Below are positions 56,078-64,000 of a DNA stretch of 64,000 nucleotides, piece after piece. The notes beneath the pieces are model-generated. The model was not told the origin of the DNA. It did no database searches and saw only the letters and a program-made list of their open reading frames with translations. Source of the stretch: Sphingobacterium hungaricum (GTDB lineage Bacteria > Bacteroidota > Bacteroidia > Sphingobacteriales > Sphingobacteriaceae); assembly GCF_015210005.1 (NCBI RefSeq), contig NZ_MU158698.1, positions 2,509,986 to 2,573,985 on the forward strand, written 5' to 3'. The translations under genes and the position numbers were made by a program. The stretch's first letter is position 1. Every line of letters begins with the position of its first letter.

Positions 56078-56197
56078 GCTTTGTCGCAAATAAAAAGGAG
56101 ATCAACCTAAACCTATTTTTCACTGATCTCCAGCAATTAAATTTAATAAAGTCGAAAGGCTACTGGATAACACATATATATAAATACATAAAAAAAC

Positions 56198-56941
56198 ATG
56201 TCAGAATTAGATAATCAAATTCATGTCTTTTCAAGTGCAAAGGAAGCTGGCGAAGCAGCCGGCAAGGCCGTAGAACAGCATTTAGTTCATTTACAGCAAG
56301 AGAAGAAAAGCATTCGTATGATTTTTGCAGCGGCGCCTTCTCAGCAGTATTTATTGGCTTATTTAGCCAACTCTAAGCGTATCAAATGGGAAGAAATCAC
56401 TGCATTTAACATGGATGAATATGTAGGCCTTCAGAAAGATGCTTCGCAATTATTTTCGAAGTTTCTGGATGATCATTTGTTTTCAAAAGTCAATCTCCAG
56501 CAAGTGCATACCATCGGTACGCAGGATGCGATCGACGAAGAAATTGTGCGGTACGCAGCGCTCATCAATGAAGATATCATTGATGTTGTTTGTTTGGGTA
56601 TCGGCGAAAATGGGCATTTAGCTTTTAATGATCCTCCGGTGGCTGATTTTGAAGATTCCGAAACGGTTAAATTAGTCGAGTTGGATCTGGTCTGCAGACA
56701 GCAACAGGTGAATGATAAATGTTTTGCGGAGATTGCAGATGTTCCGAAAACGGCATTGACCTTGAGCATCCCAGCTTTATTGAGAGGAGAAGCTTTGTTC
56801 TGTGTTGTCGTTGGAAAGCACAAAGCAGAAGCGGTCAATCAAGCGATTTATGGACCTATAGATTCGCAATGGCCAGCTACAATCCTTCGAAAGCATGATC
56901 ACTGCCAATATTATTTTGATACGCTTGCTTTTCCGAGTTAG
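56198..56941 (+). CDS. nagB: Glucosamine-6-phosphate deaminase
   Basis: The 247-residue cytoplasmic enzyme converts glucosamine-6-phosphate to fructose-6-phosphate and ammonia. Asp73-Glu74 lie in FNMDEYVGL and the active-site loop is LGIGENGHLAFND (133-145, His140). Length fits bacterial NagB. It follows the GH16-like gene by 120 nt, across an inverted repeat (GGAGATCA at 56097-56104 with TGATCTCC at 56124-56131) that lacks a T-run. With NagA at 39969 it completes the route from GlcNAc-6-phosphate to glycolysis. Confidence 0.93.
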   Translation: MSELDNQIHVFSSAKEAGEAAGKAVEQHLVHLQQEKKSIRMIFAAAPSQQYLLAYLANSKRIKWEEITAFNMDEYVGLQKDASQLFSKFLDDHLFSKVNLQQVHTIGTQDAIDEEIVRYAALINEDIIDVVCLGIGENGHLAFNDPPVADFEDSETVKLVELDLVCRQQQVNDKCFAEIADVPKTALTLSIPALLRGEALFCVVVGKHKAEAVNQAIYGPIDSQWPATILRKHDHCQYYFDTLAFPS

Positions 56942-57122
56942 GGGTTTACGGATTTTAGCGATGAATGCAAATGTTGATAGCAGCTATAAAGGTTTTTTAC
57001 TTTTGAATTTTTCTTTTTTACTTTTTATCGTTACTTTAGTTTACGAACAAACGATCTAAACTTATCGATACACAAAGTAAATAATTCGTTAAGATCTTCA
57101 ATTTGTAGACAAATCCTAGCTT

Positions 57123-58313
57123 ATGAAAATTAATCCAATCATTTTCTCCTTATCGCTTTTCTTGCTGATTTCTAATTCCGTTTTTTCTCAAATCCGTACT
57201 GGAGCAGATCAAACTGAGCACTATCTAAGTTATTTGAAGGGGAAGCGCATTGCTATGGTGGTCAATCCGACTTCAAGGATTGGTAACCAATCGATTGTTG
57301 ACAGTCTTCATGCGCTAGGTGTGAATATTGTTAAAGTTTTTGGTCCGGAGCATGGTTTTCGTGGAGACGTCGGGGCGGGAGTGAAGGTGAAGGATGCGGT
57401 TGATCCTTTGACAGGAATAAAAATTGTTTCCCTATATGGCAAAACCAATAAGCCAACAAAGGAAATGCTCGCTGATGTCGATCTTGTCATTTTTGATATC
57501 CAAGATATCGGAACACGGTATTTTACCTATATCGCGACCATGCATCGCGTGATGGAAGCCTGCGGGGAAAATGGAAAGGAATTGTTGATTTTAGATCGGC
57601 CAAATCCGAATGGTTATTTTGTGGATGGGCCAATACTGGATATGGCATACAAATCGGATATCGGTATGCACCCAGTTCCGATTACGCACGGCATGACGGT
57701 AGGTGAATATGCGCATATGATCAATGGGCAAGGTTGGCTTGCTAATGGAATTGTCTGTAAAATAAAAGTGATTCCGATGCAGAACTATAGGCATGATCTG
57801 GAATACATTCCGCCAGTGAATATGTCGCCAAATATCAATACTAATCAAGCCATTTTATTGTATCCATCGACCTGCTTATTTGAAGGAACTATTTTAAGTG
57901 AGGGGCGTGGCACTCAATTTCCATTTACGGTTATTGGCAGTCCTGCGTTAAAAGGAATTTATTCATTTTCATTTACTCCTGTCATGATTAAAGGAATGAG
58001 CGCAACGCCAATTTATATGAATCAAGAATGTTTTGGCCTAGATTTACGGCAAGTTGATCTGAAAAAATTAAGGGAATCAAAACGCATTAATTTATCATGG
58101 CTAATTGAGCTATATAACAAGCACCCGAATAAAGATATCTTCTTCGATAATAAACAGAGCAAAGAAATTGTTCCATTTGAAAAATTGGCCGGAGGAAATG
58201 TTTTGAGAGATCAGATTATCGCCGGACTAAGCGAAGATGAGATTCGCAAAAGCTGGGAGCCAGGTCTTCAAGCGTATAATAAAATGAGAGCGCAGTATTT
58301 GTTGTATCCTTAG
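57123..58313 (+). CDS. namZ: Exo-beta-N-acetylmuramidase, NamZ type (DUF1343, GH171)
   Basis: The 396-residue protein has a signal peptide (IIFSLSLFLLISNSVFSQ) and the DUF1343 signature blocks: VNPTSRIGNQSIVDSL, FGPEHGFRGDVGAGVKVKD and FDIQDIGTRYFTYIATM. DUF1343 proteins were shown in other bacteria, including Bacteroidota, to release MurNAc from the non-reducing end of peptidoglycan fragments (family GH171). It acts in the periplasm or at the surface. Placed after nagB, it ties the cluster to peptidoglycan salvage; no MurNAc-specific kinase or etherase is visible here. Confidence 0.88.
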   Translation: MKINPIIFSLSLFLLISNSVFSQIRTGADQTEHYLSYLKGKRIAMVVNPTSRIGNQSIVDSLHALGVNIVKVFGPEHGFRGDVGAGVKVKDAVDPLTGIKIVSLYGKTNKPTKEMLADVDLVIFDIQDIGTRYFTYIATMHRVMEACGENGKELLILDRPNPNGYFVDGPILDMAYKSDIGMHPVPITHGMTVGEYAHMINGQGWLANGIVCKIKVIPMQNYRHDLEYIPPVNMSPNINTNQAILLYPSTCLFEGTILSEGRGTQFPFTVIGSPALKGIYSFSFTPVMIKGMSATPIYMNQECFGLDLRQVDLKKLRESKRINLSWLIELYNKHPNKDIFFDNKQSKEIVPFEKLAGGNVLRDQIIAGLSEDEIRKSWEPGLQAYNKMRAQYLLYP

Positions 58314-58356
58314 CAAAAGCGACAATTCTATGCTGATAGATTGTAAAGCTGGCTTT

Positions 58357-58599
58357 TTAAATTGATGTATTCTTGTTAGCAAAAAGTTTCTTAGCGTCGG
58401 AATGAGGTTTTAGTTTTTGATTATCTGCTTCAAAGATACCCTGTTCAATAGACTTCTTTTCTTCATCAGATATGGAATCCCACCATTCCTCAGTTTCATC
58501 ATTTTTGAAATTAACTAATTTCTCGATGATTACATCATCTTCTAAGGTAGATAACCATTGGATGAGTTCTATTTTTTTGTCTAACAATTTAGAATCCAT
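58357..58599 (-). CDS. Small acidic antitoxin-like protein, orphan
   Basis: The 80-residue protein is mostly helical and acidic with a WWDSISDEEKKSIEQGIFEADNQKLKPHSDA stretch. The pattern W-D-x(2)-S-D/E-E-x-K-x(2)-I-E-x-G is common in Bacteroidota addiction-module antitoxins that are followed by a RelE-type toxin. No toxin gene lies downstream (58314-58356 is too short) or upstream. It has its own -7 promoter motif. It may be an orphan antitoxin or a distinct regulator. Confidence 0.7.
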   Translation of the reverse strand: MDSKLLDKKIELIQWLSTLEDDVIIEKLVNFKNDETEEWWDSISDEEKKSIEQGIFEADNQKLKPHSDAKKLFANKNTSI

Positions 58600-58634
58600 T
58601 TCTTAATAAGATAAGTCTGACTATATCGAATTTA

Positions 58635-58642
58635 CAAATTTA
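58635..58642 (-). promoter_or_regulatory. Candidate -7 promoter element of the antitoxin-like gene
   Basis: On the minus strand it reads TAAATTTG, an exact TAnnTTTG match, giving a start near 58628 and a 29-nt leader. Confidence 0.45.
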
Positions 58643-58703
58643 ATTTAAAGATTTAGTCTACTAAATCGGTCAGATTCCGTTATAATGGAGAAGGATAATA
58701 AAA

Positions 58704-60929
58704 TCATTCCTCATTAAGTATCTGAATAGCTTTTTCTAAGACCTCGTCTTTGCCTTCTTTAATGCCTTGGATTGTGGGCTTGACTTCAATATCTGGAACA
58801 ATTCCAATGCGCTGAGTTCCTCTTCCGTCAGGATAATAGATTCCAATTCCACTTATAGCTGTCCTGATTCCGCCGGGTAGATAGAAAAAGGAAATATTTC
58901 CATCAGCGGCTGCAGTTGTTGAACCTACTACGCTAGCATTCGGGTGTGTTTGATAAGCCATTGCATGATACTCAGAAGAACTTTGTGAAATTTCATTGAC
59001 TAAAATCAACACTTTTCCCTTATAATAATCGTCATTTTGTTTGCCTGTATGTAGCGCTTCAGACCAAGAAAATGTTCCCGCGCTATTGATACTTCCAAAG
59101 GTGAATTTAACAAATGGAGTAGGCTGAGGCAGTAAATAATTGCTTAATTCAAATATAGGAAAGTCTGAGGGATAATTTCTATTATCAATTATCAAACCTT
59201 TGGTGTTTTTTAAATCCTTCCAAAACTCTTTTACGTGACTTTTTTTAAGAGAACCATTGTTTATATAAGCAATGTCGGAGTTTAATAGTTTAAAGCTGGT
59301 ATCTGGAGCATTCTGATAATAAATATTTAAATCTTTATCTGAGTATGTGTTTAAGTATGCTTGTTGAATCTTTTTGTCCCTGAAAAATTCTACAGAAATA
59401 ACCGTATCATTTGACCGAAGAAGGTTATTGGAGATATCCCTGAGCTGAGTTGCATAATTAGATGCAGGTGTAAATTTTAATCTGTCTTTTATGAAATTTT
59501 CTGTAGAAACTCCATTTACCTTCGTGATGATATCACCTAATACCATACCGCTTTGCTTAGCTAAATTTTCGTTGTAGAACCCCGTCACGACGGCTTGACC
59601 TTCAATAAATGCTGTCTTTACAGGAGTATAATAAAGACCAAAATACTCATTTATAGGTTTATTGTAAGCCCAGATATTCGCATGTGTATCATGAATCCGA
59701 CCTATTAGTTCCAATACAGTTAATGCGTATTCAGTTTCATTTTTGGTATTTTCGAGTTTAGGGATAAATTCTTCCAAGACATTTTTCCAATCTTCTTCTA
59801 TCAAATCTTTATACGGAAAGAAATATTGGATTACATTCCAATATCGGTAAAGAGCCAATAGACGGTAGCCTAGATCTGGAAAAGCCATGGAGCTATACGC
59901 TTCCTCATTTTTAAACTCCGGATTACCAACACTTGGGTGCATTCCGATGTAATAATGCTCGTTCGCTCTCTCTGAAGACTTTATTTTTCTGAGTAGCTCT
60001 ACAAGCTCTTCAGATAGATTCGAATCATCAATCCAATTTAAGTCTGGTTCAGATTTTAAGTTTTTTGATACAGGCTGACTATTTAAATTTCCATTAACTT
60101 CCCCCAAAGCGCTGATCCATTCAACAAAAAGCTTATCCCTTTCATTTTTATTCTTTGTCTTCAATACCTTAGGGAGAACTCTAAAAAGCTCATAATCCCA
60201 ATTGTAATTTCCTTTGGCGATTGATGGATGATAATATTTTAGAAAGCCCCAGATTAATCCTAGAAATTTTAGGTTTTCAATGTTGTTTTGATCCATTGAT
60301 ATGGATGATATTTTTGACCCTGTGTCAAATTCCTTATCCTGTTTTGCAGGAGCTATTGTTTGTTGAATTGGAGTTAATTCTGCGATGTCTTTACCATCAA
60401 TGGTTACAGCAAAGTCGTCTACCCACATTTTGCCTTTTCCGACTAAAAGTGCACCGATAAAAATATTTGATGTTTTCTCAGGATTCAAATCAAGCGTTAT
60501 CTCATATCTCGTCCAATCTGTAGTTCCTTTTATGCCCTTATTTGACATATTATCAAAAGCAATGCTTTTTTCTGATGAACTTGTGGGGTCAATTCTCACC
60601 CATAATCCTGCATATCCTTCAGTAACATTTTCTGTTTTAACAAAGGCAGAGACTGTAATTTTCTTGCCAGAATAATTTGGCAATACGCTGAAAATGGATC
60701 CAAATCCTTCTCCTGATGAATAGGTTATGGAAGTAGCGTATTTTCCTCCATATACTTGCGTTGAGTCTATTTGTAGTACATAATCTTTATTTAAAGAAAA
60801 CTTCCAGCCAATAGGAACATTATTTTCGATCAACTCAAAACCAAACAATTTTGAAAAATCATTTTTTTCTTGACCGTATACAATTAATGACAAAAGCAAG
60901 AACAGGCACGTTATGGAAAATGGCTTCAT
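58704..60929 (-). CDS. S41-family (C-terminal processing) peptidase with N-terminal beta-sandwich domain
   Basis: The 741-residue exported protein (signal ITCLFLLLSLIVYGQ) has an N-terminal jelly-roll-like domain (about 25-180, GSIFSVLPNYSGKKITVSAFVKTE), a helical region, a PDZ-like segment (AFIEGQAVVTGFYNENLAKQSGMVLGDIITKVNGVS) and a C-terminal S41 domain (GKVLILVNEISQSSSEYHAMA, where the Ser-Ser pair sits at the nucleophile position; the following Tyr-His are not the canonical Lys). Such proteins are common in Bacteroidota and of unknown substrate. It stands alone, with a terminator upstream of its start that belongs to the next gene on the same strand. Confidence 0.88.
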   Translation of the reverse strand: MKPFSITCLFLLLSLIVYGQEKNDFSKLFGFELIENNVPIGWKFSLNKDYVLQIDSTQVYGGKYATSITYSSGEGFGSIFSVLPNYSGKKITVSAFVKTENVTEGYAGLWVRIDPTSSSEKSIAFDNMSNKGIKGTTDWTRYEITLDLNPEKTSNIFIGALLVGKGKMWVDDFAVTIDGKDIAELTPIQQTIAPAKQDKEFDTGSKISSISMDQNNIENLKFLGLIWGFLKYYHPSIAKGNYNWDYELFRVLPKVLKTKNKNERDKLFVEWISALGEVNGNLNSQPVSKNLKSEPDLNWIDDSNLSEELVELLRKIKSSERANEHYYIGMHPSVGNPEFKNEEAYSSMAFPDLGYRLLALYRYWNVIQYFFPYKDLIEEDWKNVLEEFIPKLENTKNETEYALTVLELIGRIHDTHANIWAYNKPINEYFGLYYTPVKTAFIEGQAVVTGFYNENLAKQSGMVLGDIITKVNGVSTENFIKDRLKFTPASNYATQLRDISNNLLRSNDTVISVEFFRDKKIQQAYLNTYSDKDLNIYYQNAPDTSFKLLNSDIAYINNGSLKKSHVKEFWKDLKNTKGLIIDNRNYPSDFPIFELSNYLLPQPTPFVKFTFGSINSAGTFSWSEALHTGKQNDDYYKGKVLILVNEISQSSSEYHAMAYQTHPNASVVGSTTAAADGNISFFYLPGGIRTAISGIGIYYPDGRGTQRIGIVPDIEVKPTIQGIKEGKDEVLEKAIQILNEE

Positions 60930-61092
60930 ATTTTGGGGGTTTTTAAAAAACAGGTTTTAATTATTGCATTTGTTAGGTTCAAAGGGAATGGACTATTCCG
61001 TCTATGGTTAATAGATAAAAGACCTAAAACGAATTTACAATAATTTTAAAAAGAAATCATCCTATTTTCCTAGAAATAGATAATTTACATCA

Positions 61093-61119
61093 AAAATGCG
61101 GGAATGTTTCCCGCATTTT
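61093..61119 (-). terminator. Terminator downstream of the decayed DUF5689 gene
   Basis: AAAATGCGGGA and TCCCGCATTTT form an 11-bp perfect stem with a 5-nt loop; on the minus strand the stem is followed by a short T-run. It lies 52 nt beyond the DUF5689 stop codon. Confidence 0.75.
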
Positions 61120-61171
61120 GGTATAGTGTGATGAACTGAATTAAATAAAAACAGCATAAAAATTATTTGTC

Positions 61172-62581
61172 TTAAAATCCAAACTCAACTTTATCAATTA
61201 AAATTGGAATATGCCTATCGTCTCTACTTGTAGATATTCCAGATGTCTTTCTGGAGGAGAGATTGATAATCTCAATAATCGGATTTTCGAACCATTGTGA
61301 AGCATTTTCTGATTCAATCCCTAAAGCTCTGATGTCTTCTAGTGTCGTTGGAATTAAGAATGTTGCTGTGAAAAATTTTCCATTTTCTTTGTAAGCCTCA
61401 GAAGCGGCAATAAGGTAATTTTTATTCTGGCCAAAAGGAGTTGTCAATCCCCACTCATCTTTTTCTCCTTCGGTACTAATCGGGAGTGCTAGTCCAACTT
61501 TTATCTCATCAACATTCGTAGTGAAAGGCAAAACATTTACACGAATCAGTCCATCTGTTCTACTAATCTCTGAAAATTCGGTGTAGCCGATAGCTTGGCT
61601 GCCAGCAAACGTAACTTTAATAACCTTCACGCCTTTTAAACTCAACTTATTATTGTTGTTCACTCCTAAACTTGAGTACATCGAATCTGTAGGAATATAA
61701 GGGTACAATTTATTTGCTTGAGTAAAGTTTGCATCATTTTTATCAGCTAGCTGCTTAATCGCTCCATATCTCCGATCTCCATACCAATTAGCAATTGATG
61801 TAAATAGTTCGGATTGCAAACCAGATAAATGAACATTCGGAAATTCCCAAGTCGTAAAATCATCTGTTACAAATTGTAATGCGTTGAAATCAGCAAGGTT
61901 TCTTGGAGCTATGCTCATCTTACCATCGATTACTCTTAAAATTCCGGTTAGATCGATAAAATCTTTAGGTGCCTCAACCTTCGCAAAACTAGCGTCGGTT
62001 TTTATGTCTACTTCTATATCTCCTGATATATCCTTTAGTAGGATGTCGCCGTTCAGGTTATTGGTAGAAGAGATTAGCATTCCAGCATTGATCGTGACCA
62101 AAGAACCATCTAGTTTATCTTTATTTGCTTCTAAATAAGCTAGGCTAGTAATTTGTGGAGCAATTTTTTCTAGATCAATTTTTTTGGCTTGTTCATTTGG
62201 CACATCTGTTAATGCAAGTTCTCCATTTGCTTTGCTAAGTGTCGTGTTATAGATGTTAATTTCTACAGCATCATCGATTGAATAAGCGTGTTTTTCTTTA
62301 AAAACAACTCTTATTCCCTCGAGATTATCGCCTTGCTGTACATACAAGGTTTTATCGTCTATGTTTTTTGCGTTCTTGTCGGAGATAACTGATCCTTTTA
62401 TAGCCAATTTATCCGTTAGTTAGATTGCATTATCCAAAAATTTACGTTTTACTTCTGAGATAGCAATCTGATCTAGAGGTGCTACTTCTGGAGGAATTAT
62501 TGGCCCATTTTCATTTTTTTTGAAAGAAAACAAAAGAATTATAGATAGAATAATTAAAAATACTTTTTCTAGACGCATCAT
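61172..62581 (-). pseudogene. DUF5689-type lipoprotein gene, decayed by an in-frame stop and a lipobox change
   Basis: The frame from ATG 62581 (MMRLEKVFLIILSIILLFSF) to the stop at 61172 is continuous for 470 codons except for one TAA at 62420-62422, between EVKRKFLDNAI and LTDKLAIKGSVI. The first part is a lipoprotein signal in which the lipobox Cys has become Phe (LLFSFKKNE, TTC where TGC is expected). The main body from about 62407 opens with the DUF5689-type AIKGSVISDKNAKNIDDKTL and continues with EIDVEIKTDASF-like strands. The downstream part could still be translated from a TTG at 62407. Two separate disabling changes suggest a decaying gene. Confidence 0.75.
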
Positions 62582-62729
62582 AAAATCATATATTTTGGTT
62601 TAAAATATTTCTTTTTAGAAAATATTATTTTATATAAAGATATATTTATTCTTCAAAGGTTTAAATTAAAATGCAATTAAGTTTAAATTTGGTGTTTAAC
62701 GGATGAAAGTCTGATTGGATATGTAACAA

Positions 62730-62760
62730 AAAATCTCTTCAATTTTGTTGAAGAGATTTT
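62730..62760. terminator. Terminator-like hairpin
   Basis: AAAATCTCTTCAA and TTGAAGAGATTTT form a 13-bp perfect stem with a 5-nt loop. The A and T flanks would serve either strand. No gene is obviously upstream; it may be left from a gene lost when the transposase relic arrived. The stretch from 62582 to 63005 otherwise holds no gene that I can support. Confidence 0.65.
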
Positions 62761-63005
62761 AAGTACAGGAGAGTTTAAATATGTCGACCTTCGTAGATGA
62801 CTATGAAGATATTTTACATTCAAAGGATATGGCATAATCGTGATTATTATTGTAAGGTGTTCAAATACAATTTTCTATGCAACACTGTATGTCTTCAAAC
62901 TAAATTAGACACGTTGGTCTTAATCCTTAAGGAGTCTTTCGAGTTATAAATTTATTAATTTTTGTTGATTGTACAATTTTCTTCGTCTTTGTATTGAAAT
63001 CGTTT

Positions 63006-63330
63006 TTATCCGTTTTTTTCGGTGATTCGCTCAGGTCTTCCCCAATAGACATCGGCGGGCGTCAGGTTGTTCAGCGATTCATGAGAGCGGTGGTTGTTAT
63101 ACCTTATCCACAAACTTCCCCAAAGCTCCGATAAGTTCTTTAGGATGGTAAAATTAACTTTACCACGTCTTTCATTGTTCTGTGACACCGTTCAATTTTC
63201 CCTTTGTCTGCGGATGCATCGGTCTTCCGTGTACCTGTTTCATCTTCAACTCCTCTCTCATATAGTTTTTCAACTCGTTCGAGACATAACAAGGGTCGTT
63301 GTCAGAGAGCAGCTTCGGTTTGGCTTTTTA
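63006..63330 (-). mobile_element. Relic of an IS3/IS481-type transposase, frameshifted
   Basis: On the minus strand the C-terminal part of an integrase-core transposase can be read in three pieces: KAKPKLLSDNDPCYVSNELK to VHGRPMHPQTKGK, then IERCHRTMKDVVKL, then LWGSLWIRYNNHRSHESL to NNLTPADVYWGRPERI. Each piece is in a different frame, so there are two frameshifts; the first falls at an AAAA run after GGG. The N-terminal half of the transposase is absent. Conserved blocks LSDNDPCY, HPQTKGKIER and YNNHRSHESL identify the family. The exact ends were not found. Confidence 0.8.
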
Positions 63331-63475
63331 TTTTAAAGATTTAGACATAGCTGGGATTGTTGATTTTCAAATGCGCGAAGAAAATTTCTTGACTCAGGCA
63401 ATCTTTCAAGAAAACTTGAACGCTATTAGATATTTTTATGGATTAAAGAAATGTTTTTCATCCTATAGAAGGTAG
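63323..63475 (+). pseudogene. C-terminal fragment of an unknown gene beside the transposase relic
   Basis: An open frame reads FKDLDIAGIVDFQMREENF and LTQAIFQENLNAIRYFYGLK up to KCFSSYRR and a TAG at 63473-63475. It has no start codon and its 5-prime side meets the transposase relic, so it looks like the tail of a gene cut by that insertion. It ends 17 nt before the next gene. Confidence 0.35.
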
Positions 63476-63491
63476 CAGCAAAATTTTGTCT

Positions 63492-64000
63492 ATGGGTTAC
63501 ATTATAACTATCTCTATATTATTACTCTCAAGTATAACTAATGTTTGTTTGGGTCAAAACTTGCCGAAAAAAGATTTAGATGAAATTTTGAAGAAAATTG
63601 AACATCATTCAATAATCGGCCTGGGAGAAGCGGAACATTTTTACACAGGATATTATAGGGCAAAGATCGATATCCTTAAACATCTTATTCAAAATGAGTC
63701 AATTGATGTCATTGCTCTTGAGGCTTCGATAAATGTCACGGCGCTTCTAAATAAATATATTAACGGGGACGCTATGCTGGATGTGCCCAATACGTTGATT
63801 TTTCTAAATGAACCATATTCGTTGCAAAAAGCAGGGTTGTATAATTGTGTGGAAATAGTTGAATTGATCGACTGGCTGAAAGATTATAATACCCACCACA
63901 ATAAAAAAATAAAATTGGTAGGAATAGATTTCCAAAATTATTCTATTCCCCTTGAAAATTTAAAAAACCAAGCTACATATAGGCAACGGGAAAAAATTAG
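63492..64000 (+). CDS. Erythromycin-esterase-family protein, N-terminal part (runs off right edge)
   Basis: The frame is open from the ATG at 63492 to the window edge, 169 complete codons. A signal peptide (MGYIITISILLLSSITNVCLG) is followed by the family hallmarks IIGLGEAEHFYTGYYRAKID near residue 38, where the Glu-x-x-His is thought to be catalytic, then IDVIALEASI and KLVGIDFQN. The EreA/EreB group includes macrolide hydrolases, but most members are of unknown substrate, so no resistance function should be assumed. The remainder lies outside the window. Confidence 0.82.
   Translation, partial: MGYIITISILLLSSITNVCLGQNLPKKDLDEILKKIEHHSIIGLGEAEHFYTGYYRAKIDILKHLIQNESIDVIALEASINVTALLNKYINGDAMLDVPNTLIFLNEPYSLQKAGLYNCVEIVELIDWLKDYNTHHNKKIKLVGIDFQNYSIPLENLKNQATYRQREKI

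Noticed and set aside
56097..56131. Inverted repeat GGAGATCA/TGATCTCC before nagB as terminator
   Set aside because: No T-run and a 19-nt loop; not enough to call a terminator.
62760..62840. Short frame MSTFVDDYEDILHSKDMA
   Set aside because: Eighteen codons without a promoter motif or recognisable family; likely chance.

Overview
The window comes from a member of the Bacteroidota, most likely Sphingobacteriaceae and probably Sphingobacterium-like (my inference from content, not a database match). Two SusC/SusD outer-membrane uptake pairs are present, most exported proteins carry Bacteroidota-type lipoprotein signals, AT-rich intergenic DNA repeatedly shows the Bacteroidota -7 promoter motif TAnnTTTG, and Shine-Dalgarno sequences are largely absent.

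Layout. 1-5,249: a minus-strand SusC-SusD-DUF5689 lipoprotein operon (the last gene runs off the left edge), with three direct repeats upstream of its promoter. 5,264-9,979: glycerol catabolism, glpD-glpK-glpF on the minus strand and a divergent DeoR-type glpR, with a 10-bp-phased candidate operator between them. 10,041-14,779: a Tat-exported Gfo/Idh/MocA oxidoreductase followed by a large HEAT-repeat protein with two DUF1080 (3-keto-disaccharide hydrolase) domains. 15-25 kb: two lipoproteins, RNase HI, the MetNIQ methionine importer, a DUF3267 membrane protein, RNase P RNA, an NtrC-family regulator with an altered GAFTGA loop, a Dabb protein and an M3 oligopeptidase. 25.5-29.6 kb: the methionine operon metY-metX-hom, whose ~380-nt leader holds a SAM-I-type riboswitch followed directly by a 36-codon leader peptide containing Cys-Cys-Pro-Met-Arg-Met and then a large stem-loop. 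29.9-38.3 kb: exported hypotheticals, a GlxA-type regulator divergent from two SRPBCC proteins and a DoxX-like protein, a DUF2071 protein, and a gene relic. 38.5-39.8 kb: a DEAD-box-like helicase with degenerate motifs. 40-58.3 kb: an amino-sugar locus made of nagA, a LacI regulator, two GH20 proteins, a sugar MFS permease, a second LacI regulator, SusC/SusD, a fasciclin/cadherin-like surface lipoprotein, a GH16-like lipoprotein, nagB and NamZ (GH171 exo-N-acetylmuramidase). 58.3-64 kb: an orphan antitoxin-like gene, an S41 peptidase, a decayed DUF5689 lipoprotein gene, an IS3/IS481-type transposase relic and the start of an erythromycin-esterase-family gene.

How the parts work together. In the amino-sugar locus, outer-membrane uptake (SusCD and surface lipoproteins) and periplasmic trimming (GH20, NamZ, GH16-like) would release GlcNAc, which the permease imports and NagA/NagB convert to fructose-6-phosphate. 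A kinase for GlcNAc and MurNAc-6-P etherase are not in the window. Two candidate LacI operator families are visible: CGTTAACG-type sites upstream of nagA, the GH20 operon and susC, and CAAACRTTTGCAT sites upstream of susC, one of which overlaps the -33 element of a near-perfect promoter. The methionine genes combine de novo synthesis with an importer; only the biosynthetic operon has the riboswitch and leader peptide.

The most interesting unexplained structure is the compound methionine-operon leader. No tRNA, CRISPR array, prophage or complete insertion sequence was seen.
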